This document shows, piece by piece, positions 35,723-44,362 of a stretch of 51,802 bases of DNA. The DNA is from CAKVLS01 sp045638465. Its GTDB lineage: Bacteria; Bacillota; Clostridia; Christensenellales; UBA1242. A program made the translations under genes and the position numbers. The stretch is from NCBI GenBank assembly GCA_045638465.1, contig JAZUBK010000056.1, forward strand, positions 1 to 51,802, in the 5' to 3' direction. The notes below the pieces were generated by a model. It was not told the DNA's origin and did not search any database. It was given only the letters and a program-made list of their open reading frames with translations. The first letter of the stretch is position 1; every line of letters starts with the position of its first letter.

Positions 35723-36505
35723 CTATTCAGCTTTTTTTGTTGTTGTTTTTTTAGCTGTAGTTGTTTTTTTGGCTGCAGTTGTTGTTTTTGCGCCAGTTGA
35801 TTTTGTAGCTGTTGTCTTTTTAGCAGTTGTTGTTTTTGTAGTAGTTTTTCTAGTTGTTGTTTTCTTAGCAGCTGGTTTTTCTTCTGCTACTTCTTGAGCT
35901 ACTGGAGCTTCTACTTTTTCTTCTACTGCTGGTTCTTCTTTTACTTCAGCTACTGGTTCTGGTACGATTTCTTTGTTGCCTACTTTGATACCAGTGATTG
36001 TCAAAATAGTAACAAGACCAGAAGTCAAAGCGTTAAGTACTAGATAAATACCAACCAAGATTGAGAATTTTGAGTTTACAGCGATCATTGTGATACCAAA
36101 GATTAGGTTAATGATAGCATCTGCAAGTAGGTGGATATAAGGTCTTTTTGCAATTGCGTTTTTAACAATTTCGATTGTTTCTAAAACACAAGCAATCAAG
36201 CACCATAGACCAAACAATAGAACAAAAGCTAACTCATTGTTGTTTAGGCATAGCATCAAGATACCCCAAACAGCATCTAAAACACCAAGTGTAATATTGT
36301 TTCTAGCGTCTAATTCTTCTGTATATGTTAAAAATCCATATACAAGTCTTGTAGTACCAACACCCAAAATAAGTGTTCCTACAAATACAGCAAGAGCTTC
36401 TTTAGGAACTCCGCCATAACTAAGGCCTAGCATTACAAGTCCGGCAACAAGTAGGACTACTGCAATAACTAAAGGCATTATTTTTAGTTTTCTAATTTTA
36501 ATCAT
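35723..36505 (-). CDS. DUF308-like membrane protein with a histone-H1-like Lys/Thr/Ala tail
   Basis: Residues 1-180 resemble the 35050 protein: six or so membrane segments and a shared motif of the type RLVYGFLTYTEE (here) and RLVYGIVLCRKE (neighbour). After that comes an acidic Pro/Val/Glu stretch (about 183-210), then about 50 residues made almost only of Lys, Thr, Ala and Arg in the pattern AKKTTT repeated. Such tails are known in histone-H1-like bacterial proteins that bind DNA or RNA. If the tail faces the cytoplasm it could tether nucleic acid or ribosomes to the membrane; topology and function are inferred. AAAGGAG precedes the ATG. The gene lies just downstream of a DnaA-box cluster. 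Confidence 0.85.
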   Translation of the reverse strand: MIKIRKLKIMPLVIAVVLLVAGLVMLGLSYGGVPKEALAVFVGTLILGVGTTRLVYGFLTYTEELDARNNITLGVLDAVWGILMLCLNNNELAFVLLFGLWCLIACVLETIEIVKNAIAKRPYIHLLADAIINLIFGITMIAVNSKFSILVGIYLVLNALTSGLVTILTITGIKVGNKEIVPEPVAEVKEEPAVEEKVEAPVAQEVAEEKPAAKKTTTRKTTTKTTTAKKTTATKSTGAKTTTAAKKTTTAKKTTTKKAE

Positions 36506-36590
36506 AAATATTCCTCTCCTTTTTGTTACTTAAATAATACTATATATTTGGGTATTTAGCAAATGATTTAATATTGTTTTTTCATAAAAA

Positions 36591-36841
36591 TGTGGACAAC
36601 TTTAGCCTTTCACAAAAGTTATCCACTCGTCCACACATTAATATTTATACATTTTGGCTTATAAATATAAATTTTGTGAATATTTAACATTTTTTTTGAA
36701 TAAAAACCCATTTTTGCACAAAAATTATCCACTTTTCCACAAAAATAAAAAAGTTATCCACAATCTGCTTTTGAAAGTTTGTGTTTTCGTATATCAAAAA
36801 CCCTTTTAAAAAACAGTTCTGTGAATAACTTTGGTGGATAA
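36591..36841. other. second cluster of DnaA-box-like sites in a 387-bp gene-free region
   Basis: Perfect matches to TTATNCACA are TTATCCACA (36754-36762, plus) and TTATTCACA (36820-36828, minus). Near matches are TTATCCACT (36619-36627 and 36725-36733), TTTTCCACA (36733-36741), TTATCCACC (36833-36841, minus) and TTGTCCACA (36591-36599, minus). The intervening sequence is AT-rich. It lies upstream of the 35723 gene and downstream of the VanW gene. Apart from these sites I see nothing in 36506-36892. Confidence 0.7.
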
Positions 36842-36892
36842 CTTTAGCAAAATTTACTTTTTATGCATATATTTATGCAAAAAGTTTGTATA

Positions 36893-38293
36893 TTATTCTA
36901 ACTCTTGAGGTGGAATAATAGATACATTGTTTGCGGGTAAAGTCATGCTATCGGGCAACTCCTCTACCCCCTCATACACAAGGCCTTGTTTAGGGGCATA
37001 AGTATCGTGTCTTATTTGCTCAGAAGACACTAAGTTGCCATTTTCGTAAAAATCAAGATAAGCTTTGCTCTCATATCCTTCTTGAGGGCTTTTCTCTCTA
37101 ACAAACTCACCTTTGAACATTATTTTTTCTTGGTACTTCCCTTCGGTGTCGGCAACAACTTTGTCTCCTCCATGAGGTAGTGTTTTTACAAGTTCTGCCC
37201 GAGGAACTATCTTTTGGTTTTCTTTGAGACTATTGCCATATATTACCACTTCTATATTTTTGTCATCACAGGTCGCTTTAATATAAAGCGGACCATCAGT
37301 GTTGTTGACAAATTTGAGGTCAGAATACCCCCAAGAAACCATCGCATCAAGAGATAGAGGCACGTAACTTGCAGGTCTTGAGTGAGGTTTTACCTCGGTT
37401 ACATTAAGTCCCGCCCTTATTACGGCATTATATAAAGTTGTAGACGCTTGGCATATTCCTCCACCGATACCATCTTCGTATTCTCCAGCCAAGATCACTT
37501 TTGCCTCTTTAAAGCCATTTGCTTCTGTCCGCTCTCCCACTGTTTCGTTAAAAGAAAACTCTTCGCCAGAAGATAAGACCTTGCCATTTATTTTTGAAAA
37601 GGCAAGGTTTATATTGTCTTTTCTTGCTCTGCTTGATTTTGAGTAATCTGTAGCGAATCTACCTTGCTCTTTAGTATACTTTATGACATCTTCAGTTAAT
37701 ATTTCTGGCTTTATGGTTAGGGTTGGAATATCTACTGCAAACTTATTTCCTGTTTTTAGTTTTCGCAAAATATCTCGACAAAGAGTTTCTCTATCTACAA
37801 CAACACCGTCAATATGACTTTTTATATCAAAAGGATTGTCTGCGGCTGGATCAAAAACAACTTCGGCGTTTTGAGGCTCTGTTTCTATCTCCGCAAAAAC
37901 TTCTTCAAGTTTGTCTTCCATACCATTAAAGACATACTCTATAGAGAGGCTTTTGTCTGTATAACTTCCGCTTTGGGATTTTTTCAAAATCTTTTTTAAT
38001 AGCTCTTCACTATTACTACTTGCGGTGAAGTTCCCTCCTCCAAAAAACCACTCGTAATCACCATACCTTAGGGTGAGCCCTGCATCGACACATTTACTAT
38101 CAATGCTTTCGTTTATTTTTTCAGTGGCGGCCGCTAAATTTAGCCCACCTATATCAACACCTGCAATATACGTGTTTTGCAAAAAGACTTTTTCTTTTTT
38201 GCTATCAAAAATAAAATAACTCCCACATACTACTGCCGCTATAACAATGGCAATAATAAATATGGAAGTTATTATGCGTTTTTTGTTTTTCAT
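36893..38293 (-). CDS. VanW-domain protein with peptidoglycan-binding-like N-terminal domain
   Basis: A 466-aa protein with one N-terminal membrane segment (about 7-28), so mostly extracytoplasmic. Residues about 40-190 hold the putative peptidoglycan-binding (PG_binding_4-like) part with IAGVDIGGLNLAAA. Residues about 215-350 are the VanW domain with SFNETVGERTEANGFKEA and GGGICQASTTLYNAVI. The C-terminus is beta-rich and G5-like (KIMFKGEFVREK). It is a common clostridial wall protein; the VanW name is no evidence of vancomycin resistance. GGAGAGG precedes the ATG; rmuC lies upstream in the same direction with a 43-bp gap. Confidence 0.9.
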   Translation of the reverse strand: MKNKKRIITSIFIIAIVIAAVVCGSYFIFDSKKEKVFLQNTYIAGVDIGGLNLAAATEKINESIDSKCVDAGLTLRYGDYEWFFGGGNFTASSNSEELLKKILKKSQSGSYTDKSLSIEYVFNGMEDKLEEVFAEIETEPQNAEVVFDPAADNPFDIKSHIDGVVVDRETLCRDILRKLKTGNKFAVDIPTLTIKPEILTEDVIKYTKEQGRFATDYSKSSRARKDNINLAFSKINGKVLSSGEEFSFNETVGERTEANGFKEAKVILAGEYEDGIGGGICQASTTLYNAVIRAGLNVTEVKPHSRPASYVPLSLDAMVSWGYSDLKFVNNTDGPLYIKATCDDKNIEVVIYGNSLKENQKIVPRAELVKTLPHGGDKVVADTEGKYQEKIMFKGEFVREKSPQEGYESKAYLDFYENGNLVSSEQIRHDTYAPKQGLVYEGVEELPDSMTLPANNVSIIPPQELE

Positions 38294-38336
38294 ACTACCT
38301 CTCCGTTTTGAAGTAGTATGTATTATTTAATTATTT

Positions 38337-39572
38337 TTATTCTTCAGTATCAAAACCTAAAAGTTCTCTTTCTTCATACTCTACATCTGCTACTGATTTT
38401 AGTTTCTTTTGTATTGTACGGCTCTTTTTGGTTGCGCTTTCTATTTTGTTTGAGGCCTCGTCTAGTTTCTTTTGGGTTTCGTCTAAGTATTTTACAAAGG
38501 TATTAAACTCTTGTTTAAATACACCAAGCATCTTCCAGATTTCGCTAGAACGCTTTTCTATAGCCAAAGTTTTAAAGCCCATTTGAAGGCTATTTAAAAG
38601 AGCAGTAATTGTATTTGGCCCACAAACCAAAACTTTATAATCTCTTTGCAACAGTTCACAAAGACCAAGGTTTTTAGCCACCTCTGCATATAGGCCTTCT
38701 ATCGGAAGGTACATTACTGCAAAATCTGTAGTCTTAGGAAGTTTAATATATTTTTCTTTAATCTTTTTTGCTTCTTCTTTAATTCTTCTCTCAAGGCTCT
38801 TTGTTTGAGATTCTACTTCTTTTAAATCACCACTTTCACTAGCGGCGCACAATCTTGAATAATCTTCTAAGGGGAATTTTGCGTCGATTGGCAAGTAAAT
38901 TTCTTCATCATCTTTTTTGCCTGGCAAAATTACTACAAAGTCTACCCTCTCTCCGCTACCATCTATAGATACTTGACTTGCATATTGATTAGGAGATAGC
39001 ATTTGCTCTAGTACATTACCTAGCTGAACTTCACCCCAAGTACCACGAGTTTTTACGTTGGTTAAAACCCTCTTTAGGTCAGACACACCGTCGATTGATG
39101 ATTGTATTTCTCCAGCGGCTTTTGTTACATTTTCTAGAGTTTTTACTATAGAGTTAAACGATTCGTCAAACCTTTCTTTTAAGGTAGAATTTAGTTTTTC
39201 GTCAACTGTTTGACGCATTTGCTCTAGTTTTTCATCGTTAGAGCGTTGCAATTTACTTAGACCGTCTGTTATTGTTTTAATGATATTATCAAGTCTTTGT
39301 TCGTTGTTTTGTAATATTACATCTAGCCCTTCTTTTATGCTTTTTAGTCTGTCGTTTTGCATATTAGATAGGTTTATTAAGTTCTGAGTAGTAAGTTCAT
39401 TAAAATCTTTATTAAAGTCTTTTAACCTTGATATCTCTTTGGTTAGGTTTTCTTCTAGCTTCGCAAAATCTTTTGTATAATCGATTTCGCCATTTGCTTT
39501 TTTTCTACCAACCAAAAGATATATAACTAACCCTAAAGTTATAATAGATATAATCAAAGTTACTATTTCCAT
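38337..39572 (-). CDS. rmuC: DNA recombination protein RmuC
   Basis: An inner-membrane-anchored protein of 411 aa: one N-terminal membrane segment (LIISIITLGLVIYLLVG), a long coiled coil (about 35-165) and the RmuC nuclease-like domain with TRGTWGEVQLGNVLEQML, LPIDAKFPLEDY and the conserved CGPNTITALLNSLQMGF. In E. coli the family limits recombination at inverted repeats. It has AAGGAG upstream and follows the cca gene by 9 bp, so the two are probably co-transcribed. Confidence 0.95.
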   Translation of the reverse strand: MEIVTLIISIITLGLVIYLLVGRKKANGEIDYTKDFAKLEENLTKEISRLKDFNKDFNELTTQNLINLSNMQNDRLKSIKEGLDVILQNNEQRLDNIIKTITDGLSKLQRSNDEKLEQMRQTVDEKLNSTLKERFDESFNSIVKTLENVTKAAGEIQSSIDGVSDLKRVLTNVKTRGTWGEVQLGNVLEQMLSPNQYASQVSIDGSGERVDFVVILPGKKDDEEIYLPIDAKFPLEDYSRLCAASESGDLKEVESQTKSLERRIKEEAKKIKEKYIKLPKTTDFAVMYLPIEGLYAEVAKNLGLCELLQRDYKVLVCGPNTITALLNSLQMGFKTLAIEKRSSEIWKMLGVFKQEFNTFVKYLDETQKKLDEASNKIESATKKSRTIQKKLKSVADVEYEERELLGFDTEE

Positions 39573-39581
39573 ATTTACTCC

Positions 39582-40688
39582 TTATAATAATTTTTTTATT
39601 GTCGCATAAGTCTTAGCATCTTTTACCTTCAAAAGTCTAAGCAATTGTTCATTACCTTTTAGGTACTTTTCTACGAAGGCTACTTTGTCAGAGAGACTCT
39701 TACCGCTCAAATTTAGTGCGATTTCTAAATTTTTGATAGTATCCAAAATTTCTTTTTTGATAACCTTGGCAAAGTTTAGACCGTGTTGACTAAGTAATAT
39801 TGTTTCAAAGTCTTTTGGATTTTCAACAACATTAAGTCTTTTTAGATAAAAATAGGCATCGACACAAAAAGCAAGTAATGGGTTTTCTTTTTCTTTAACA
39901 AATAAATTTAGATAAGCACCTACACCTCTTATACTTGCTACCCTATCATCTGTAGAAAAGTATTTCCACAAATCAAGTTTGTCGATGAGTTTGATACCGT
40001 TGTATGCTCTATTTTTGTTAAACAAACTTTTACGATCAATCTTTTGGTAAGTTTTGTTTGCGTTAACTATTTTTACAAACTCATCTCTTATACGGTCTTT
40101 TGATATTTTGCTTAGATTATCTTTGTAATTTTCTGCAGCAATATATGTTTCGTTTTCGATAACAAAATTTAGCTCACTTGCAAATCTTATCATACGCAAA
40201 ATTCTAACGCCGTCATTTTTTAGCACAAACTCTGGGGTTTCAACGGTTTTTAAAACTTTGTTTTTTATATCTTGTTCGCCACCATAAAAATCAATAAGCT
40301 TGTTTTTAATAATTTCATAATAAAGGCTATTGCAAGTAAAATCTCTGCGTGATACATCTTCTACAATGGTCGCATCAAAGTTAATTTGGTATGGGGTATG
40401 TGCTCCACCATTTTTATAAACCTCACGCCTAAATGTTGCATACTCAAAACGCTCTTCTCCGCAAATAATTTCGCAAGTATTTAATTCTTTGTTTTTTACT
40501 TTCATTTCAAAATTTTGAGGCAGAAGTTTCTTTACTTCATCTAAAGTTAGATTTGATGCAAGGTCTATATCCGTAGACGGCAATCTACATATCTGATTGC
40601 GCACATATCCTCCCACTATAAATAGTGGATTATCAAGGCCAAATGCCAAGGCCAAAGTATTTAGTTTTTCGCTTACTTTTATTTTCAT
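39582..40688 (-). CDS. cca: CCA tRNA nucleotidyltransferase
   Basis: Adds or repairs the 3' CCA end of tRNAs. The protein is 368 aa with the class II head: VGGYVRNQI, the metal-binding STDIDLAS, FEYATFRREVY, RRDFTCNSL and the helical neck with NDGVRILRMIRFASEL. The C-terminal tail is shorter than in many homologues. The start lies 6 bases after the TATAAT box with no Shine-Dalgarno, so the mRNA should be leaderless. rmuC follows after 9 bp. Confidence 0.95.
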   Translation of the reverse strand: MKIKVSEKLNTLALAFGLDNPLFIVGGYVRNQICRLPSTDIDLASNLTLDEVKKLLPQNFEMKVKNKELNTCEIICGEERFEYATFRREVYKNGGAHTPYQINFDATIVEDVSRRDFTCNSLYYEIIKNKLIDFYGGEQDIKNKVLKTVETPEFVLKNDGVRILRMIRFASELNFVIENETYIAAENYKDNLSKISKDRIRDEFVKIVNANKTYQKIDRKSLFNKNRAYNGIKLIDKLDLWKYFSTDDRVASIRGVGAYLNLFVKEKENPLLAFCVDAYFYLKRLNVVENPKDFETILLSQHGLNFAKVIKKEILDTIKNLEIALNLSGKSLSDKVAFVEKYLKGNEQLLRLLKVKDAKTYATIKKLL

Positions 40689-40694
40689 GTTTTT

Positions 40695-40722
40695 ATTATA
40701 TCAAAAAAAACAATACAAACAA
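40695..40722 (-). promoter_or_regulatory. promoter of cca-rmuC with the start codon at the predicted +1
   Basis: On the minus strand TTGTTT (40717-40722), 16-bp spacer and TATAAT (40695-40700); the ATG begins at 40688, 6 bases after the -10 box, and no ribosome-binding site fits between. Confidence 0.65.
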
Positions 40723-40870
40723 AGAAATTTTTATAAACTATATACTTACACAAATAATTATATCAAAATCAACGTCCCAAAAACGCCACATCAAAAGATT
40801 TGCCTTTTTATTTACTTTTTATTTGTCATAAGCGTTTTTGGTATGCTAAACTCATATTAGGAGAAGAAAA

Positions 40871-41377
40871 ATGAAGGTTTTAATTCCACATGATGAAATA
40901 ATAGGTATTTGCAAAAGAATAGGAAAAGAATTGACCGAAAAGTTTAGCGGGAAGTTCCCTGTTGTTGTGTGCGTATTAAAAGGCGCAGCCCCATTTCATA
41001 GTGAACTGATAAAGCACGTCAAAACTGATATTGAGGTGGACTATATCCAAGTAAGTAGTTATGTCGGCACTCAAAGTAGCGGGGTTATTACTTTCAAAAA
41101 AGATTTTGAGGTAGACGTTGAGGATCGTGACGTTATAATTGTTGAAGATATAGTAGATAGCGGCAGAACTCTCACAAAGCTAAACGAAATATTAAAAACA
41201 AAAGGTGTAAAATCAACAACCTATGTCACTATGTTAGACAAGCCTTGCAAAAGGACAACACCTTTTGTACCCGATTATATAGGTAAAACAATCGATGACC
41301 TTTTTGTAATTGGTTTTGGGTTAGACCTAGACGAAAAATACAGAAACCTTGAAGATATTTGCATATTTGAAGAATAA
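40871..41377 (+). CDS. hpt: hypoxanthine phosphoribosyltransferase
   Basis: A purine-salvage enzyme of 168 aa that converts hypoxanthine or guanine to IMP or GMP with PRPP. It shows VVCVLKGAAPFHSELI, the PRPP-binding loop VIIVEDIVDSGRTLTKL and the base-binding end DYIGKTIDDLFVIGFGLDLDEKYR. GGAGAAG precedes the ATG. In Bacillus hpt sits next to tilS and spoIIE; here those two lie 3.5-5 kb away and hpt is on the opposite strand, so the neighbourhood has been rearranged. Confidence 0.96.
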   Translation: MKVLIPHDEIIGICKRIGKELTEKFSGKFPVVVCVLKGAAPFHSELIKHVKTDIEVDYIQVSSYVGTQSSGVITFKKDFEVDVEDRDVIIVEDIVDSGRTLTKLNEILKTKGVKSTTYVTMLDKPCKRTTPFVPDYIGKTIDDLFVIGFGLDLDEKYRNLEDICIFEE

Positions 41378-41410
41378 AAAAAGAAGAGAAAAATTCTCTT
41401 CTTTTTTTAT
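41376..41410 (+). terminator. terminator of hpt
   Basis: AAGAAGAGAA pairs with TTCTCTTCTT around AAA, followed by seven Ts. Confidence 0.85.
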
Positions 41411-41468
41411 TGTTTTATTTTGCATTTAAATTAAATTGCCAAGATAGATTATAGTTGCTTTTCAAAGG

Positions 41469-41771
41469 TTAGTTATCAAAGTCATCAAGAGGAGTTCTTC
41501 TTCCCTTTTGGTATTCTTCAATTACTTGAGAGTATGACATTGCTGTTCCACCGTAATATAAAATTCCACCATCTGGACCACAAAGAATTATGTATCCGTT
41601 GCGAGAACTTCCCTCTAGCATTACGTTACCGCTTTCGTCAAGGCTTGGGCAGAAACAAAAGATTTCTGTTGCCTCATCTACAAAGCCTAGTTTGTCTACG
41701 ACCTCAACCGGAACTTTCACAAGGCTTGAGATAAGCGCTTTACTATCGTTTAGAGATATTGTTTTTTCCAT
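41469..41771 (-). CDS. hypothetical protein, 100 aa
   Basis: I do not recognise this protein. It is acidic, cytosolic, and contains FCFCPSLDESGNVML with a Cys-x-Cys pair and a glycine-rich GPDGGILYYGGTAM stretch, suggesting a small beta-rich fold. GGGGAA precedes the ATG. It lies between hpt's terminator and the alpha/beta hydrolase, 30 bp after the latter on the same strand, so it may be the second gene of that transcript. Confidence 0.7.
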   Translation of the reverse strand: MEKTISLNDSKALISSLVKVPVEVVDKLGFVDEATEIFCFCPSLDESGNVMLEGSSRNGYIILCGPDGGILYYGGTAMSYSQVIEEYQKGRRTPLDDFDN

Positions 41772-41801
41772 AGTTATTCCCCTTTTCGTTTTATAATTTA
41801 T

Positions 41802-42758
41802 TTATTCTATTCCGCAGTCTTTAGTAAAGGCTTTTAGTGTTTCCACATATCCTTTACTATCTACCATATAGCACAAACCATGTTCGCCCTCTTTGGTTAT
41901 ATGAAGGTGTTTTTTAGGACAGGCACAAGCCTCATAATTTTCTTTTGACATATAACATGGTACAAAGTTGTCTTCTTCGGTATGGAAAAAGGCAACGGGT
42001 ATTTTACACTTTTTTATATTGTCAATAGGCCTTGCGTCATCTAAGTCAAATCTTCCAAATATCTTAGCACTAAGTTTTATAAGTGGATAAAAAATTTTTG
42101 CAGGAAGGTGAAGTTGTTTTACAACCTTTTTGATTATATCTTCAGCGGTAGTATAGCCACAATCAGCAACAACACCAACAACATTTTTTGGCAAATCTTC
42201 GCTACCTGCAGCAATCATAACAGTAGCTGCCCCCATAGAAATTCCTGTCATTAAAATTTTTACATCTTTACCAAACTTTTCTATTATAAAGTTCACCCAA
42301 GATAGACAGTCTTTGCTTTCTTTAGCTCCGAAAGTTATAACATGACCGTCGCTATATCCTGCCCCTCTATGATCTACCAAAAGAACGTTGTGCCCAAGAC
42401 TGTGAGCTCTAAGTACGCCAACACTAAGGTCAGTTTCGCTATTGCCACGATATCCATGCATCATAAGTTCTATTGGAACACCTTTTTTTACCTCAAAATA
42501 TCTGCCTTTTAAAATAAGACCATCAAAAGATATTATTTCTACCTTTTGACAAGGCATCGCTCTTGTCTTTTTCATAGGCTCAATTAATTGGTCTTTCATG
42601 GCAAGATAAACTTTTCCTGGAGGTAAAGAATATTCTTGCAACTTCTTTTTTGTACGGGTTCTTGAATAAAATGTCATCAAAAAACAAATAAGAAGTAACA
42701 TGAAAAACAATAAAATAAGTCCGCCAATAACCCCTAAGGTTATCCAAAGTCCTAACAC
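41802..42758 (-). CDS. alpha/beta hydrolase with N-terminal membrane anchor
   Basis: A 318-aa protein with one strong membrane segment (about 5-30), then an alpha/beta hydrolase fold with HGYRGN, DHRGAGYSDG and the nucleophile elbow GISMGAA. The Asp and His of the triad are probably in FFHTEEDNFVPC and KEGEHGLC. Its product class (esterase, thioesterase or acyl transfer) cannot be read. The start is GTG, set by GGAG 6 bases upstream. It is divergent from the acyltransferase gene at 42904; a hairpin (AGCCAAA with TTTGGCT, 42782-42806) lies between them. Confidence 0.85.
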   Translation of the reverse strand: MLGLWITLGVIGGLILLFFMLLLICFLMTFYSRTRTKKKLQEYSLPPGKVYLAMKDQLIEPMKKTRAMPCQKVEIISFDGLILKGRYFEVKKGVPIELMMHGYRGNSETDLSVGVLRAHSLGHNVLLVDHRGAGYSDGHVITFGAKESKDCLSWVNFIIEKFGKDVKILMTGISMGAATVMIAAGSEDLPKNVVGVVADCGYTTAEDIIKKVVKQLHLPAKIFYPLIKLSAKIFGRFDLDDARPIDNIKKCKIPVAFFHTEEDNFVPCYMSKENYEACACPKKHLHITKEGEHGLCYMVDSKGYVETLKAFTKDCGIE

Positions 42759-42867
42759 TTTAAACTCCTTTTAATTTTAACAGCCAAAGGTATTTTGCTT
42801 TTGGCTATTATATTTTTATTATATTATTTTTATTTTGTATGCACAAATATTTTTTATACAAAAATTG

Positions 42868-42897
42868 TTGCAAATACTATCAAAAATCATTTATTAT
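42868..42897 (+). promoter_or_regulatory. promoter of the acyltransferase gene, start codon at the predicted +1
   Basis: TTGCAA (42868-42873), 18-bp spacer, TATTAT (42892-42897). The ATG at 42904 is 6 bases beyond the -10 box and has no Shine-Dalgarno. The longer open frame beginning at 42835 would start upstream of the -35 box. Confidence 0.55.
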
Positions 42898-42903
42898 AAA
42901 TGT

Positions 42904-44187
42904 ATGGCTATAGAAAAAGAAAATATTGAAGTAAATTATAAAAACAAAAAGCGTTATAAAACCGCGAAATACCCTATAAGACAACCTAAGTTTTTGACTT
43001 GGCTTATTTTGGTTTTGTCTAAGATTATGCTATCAAAAGAAGATTATAAGGTGGAAAAAATTAATATGGAAGGCCTAAAGCCACCATATATGATGCTTTC
43101 TAATCACATGCAATTTATTGACTTTGAACTAGCAGCAATCGGCACAAAACTAAACAGGGTCAATAATGTTGTATCTATAGATGGTTATTACAGAAGACCT
43201 TGGTTGCTTGAGCTTATCGGAGCGATTTGCACTAGAAAATACACTATGGATTTACACCTTATCAAGTCTATAAACAAAGTGCTAAAACGTGGAGATATAC
43301 TTTCTATGTATCCAGAGGCAAGATATTCGCCTTGTGGCATACAGTCATATATTCCAGAGTCTTTAGGCAAGATAATCAAGATGAATAAAGTACCAGTAGT
43401 TGCGGTTGTTCATAGAGGAAACTACCTAAGAGCACCTTTTTGGAACTATCGCAAAAAACGTAAAGTTCCGCTAAGAACAACTATGACTCAAATACTATCT
43501 GCAGAAGATGTAAAAAACAAATCTGTAGAAGAAATAAATGAGATAGTAAAAAAATCTCTTGATTATAACGAATACAATTATCAACTAGAAAACAACATCA
43601 AAATTACAGAAGATTTTAGGGCGGAAGGATTACACAAAATATTATATCAATGTCCTCACTGTCTTGCTGAATCAAAAATGGAATCAAAGGGCACGGAAAT
43701 TTTTTGCACGGAGTGTGGAAAACGTTGGATCCTAAACGAAGACGGCACACTTACTGCAAATGATGGCAAAACTGAATTTCCACATATTCCAGATTGGTTT
43801 AAATGGGAACAGGAGCAAGTAAGAAAGCAGGTACTAGATGGAACTTATCACTTTGAGGACGAGGTAGAAGTTTTCTCTATGCCAAGATGCTGGAAGTTTG
43901 AAAAACTAGGCATGGCAAAAGTTGAACACGATATTGAAAAAGGTTTCGTTTTAAAAGGTCACTATAGAGATAAAGCTTATGCTATACAAAGACTGCCTCT
44001 TGAAATGAATAGTTTACATGTGGAATATGATTATTGTTATATCAAGCCTTTTGACTGCTTTGACATTTCTACCGAAAATGATTCGTTTTACTGCTACCCA
44101 AAAAAGCAAAATGTTTTAACAAAACTTGCCTTTGCCACCGAAGAAATTTATAAACTAAAGCTAAAGCAAAGCAAAACAAAGAAGTAA
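42904..44187 (+). CDS. 1-acylglycerol-3-phosphate acyltransferase-like (PlsC) with C-terminal zinc ribbon
   Basis: A 427-aa protein. The N-terminal half is a PlsC-type acyltransferase: NHMQFID (N67-D73, the NHx4D active site), YPEARYSP and VPVVAVVH. After about residue 240 comes a zinc ribbon, C250-x2-C253 and C268-x2-C271, then about 150 residues of unassigned beta-rich sequence. The acyltransferase should make phosphatidate for membrane lipids; the tail's role is unknown. It is larger than plain PlsC (about 240 aa) because of the tail. The mRNA is probably leaderless, and a terminator follows. Confidence 0.8.
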   Translation: MAIEKENIEVNYKNKKRYKTAKYPIRQPKFLTWLILVLSKIMLSKEDYKVEKINMEGLKPPYMMLSNHMQFIDFELAAIGTKLNRVNNVVSIDGYYRRPWLLELIGAICTRKYTMDLHLIKSINKVLKRGDILSMYPEARYSPCGIQSYIPESLGKIIKMNKVPVVAVVHRGNYLRAPFWNYRKKRKVPLRTTMTQILSAEDVKNKSVEEINEIVKKSLDYNEYNYQLENNIKITEDFRAEGLHKILYQCPHCLAESKMESKGTEIFCTECGKRWILNEDGTLTANDGKTEFPHIPDWFKWEQEQVRKQVLDGTYHFEDEVEVFSMPRCWKFEKLGMAKVEHDIEKGFVLKGHYRDKAYAIQRLPLEMNSLHVEYDYCYIKPFDCFDISTENDSFYCYPKKQNVLTKLAFATEEIYKLKLKQSKTKK

Positions 44188-44203
44188 TATGTAAATAAAA
44201 AAG

Positions 44204-44229
44204 ACCTCTCAAAAATGAGAGGCTTTTTT
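44204..44229 (+). terminator. terminator of the acyltransferase gene
   Basis: CCTCTCA pairs with TGAGAGG around AAAA, followed by CTTTTTTT. The stretch 44230-44333 holds nothing I recognise. Confidence 0.85.
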
Positions 44230-44335
44230 TCTATTTTGTTGTTTTTGCTTTTTCTTTTTTACAATTTGTTTCTCCTTAGCATTTTATACGATTATTTTAA
44301 CAAACAAAAATCGACTTGTTAACTATTTTTTCAAC

Positions 44336-44362
44336 AAAAAAAACTACCGAAGTAGTTTTTTT
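44336..44362 (-). terminator. terminator of tilS with a UUCG tetraloop
   Basis: On the minus strand CTAC and GTAG, extended by A and T runs, enclose the loop TTCG, giving a very stable C(UUCG)G hairpin, then a T run. Confidence 0.8.

Noticed and set aside
36893..38293. Vancomycin-resistance gene
   Set aside because: The VanW domain is common in clostridial wall proteins and no vanHAX, vanR or vanS gene is present.
42782..42806. Terminator between the alpha/beta hydrolase and acyltransferase genes
   Set aside because: The two genes diverge, so no transcript should end there; the hairpin has no clean T run.
44204..44362. Small RNA gene between the acyltransferase and tilS
   Set aside because: The two hairpins are ordinary convergent terminators, and the bases between carry no other signal.
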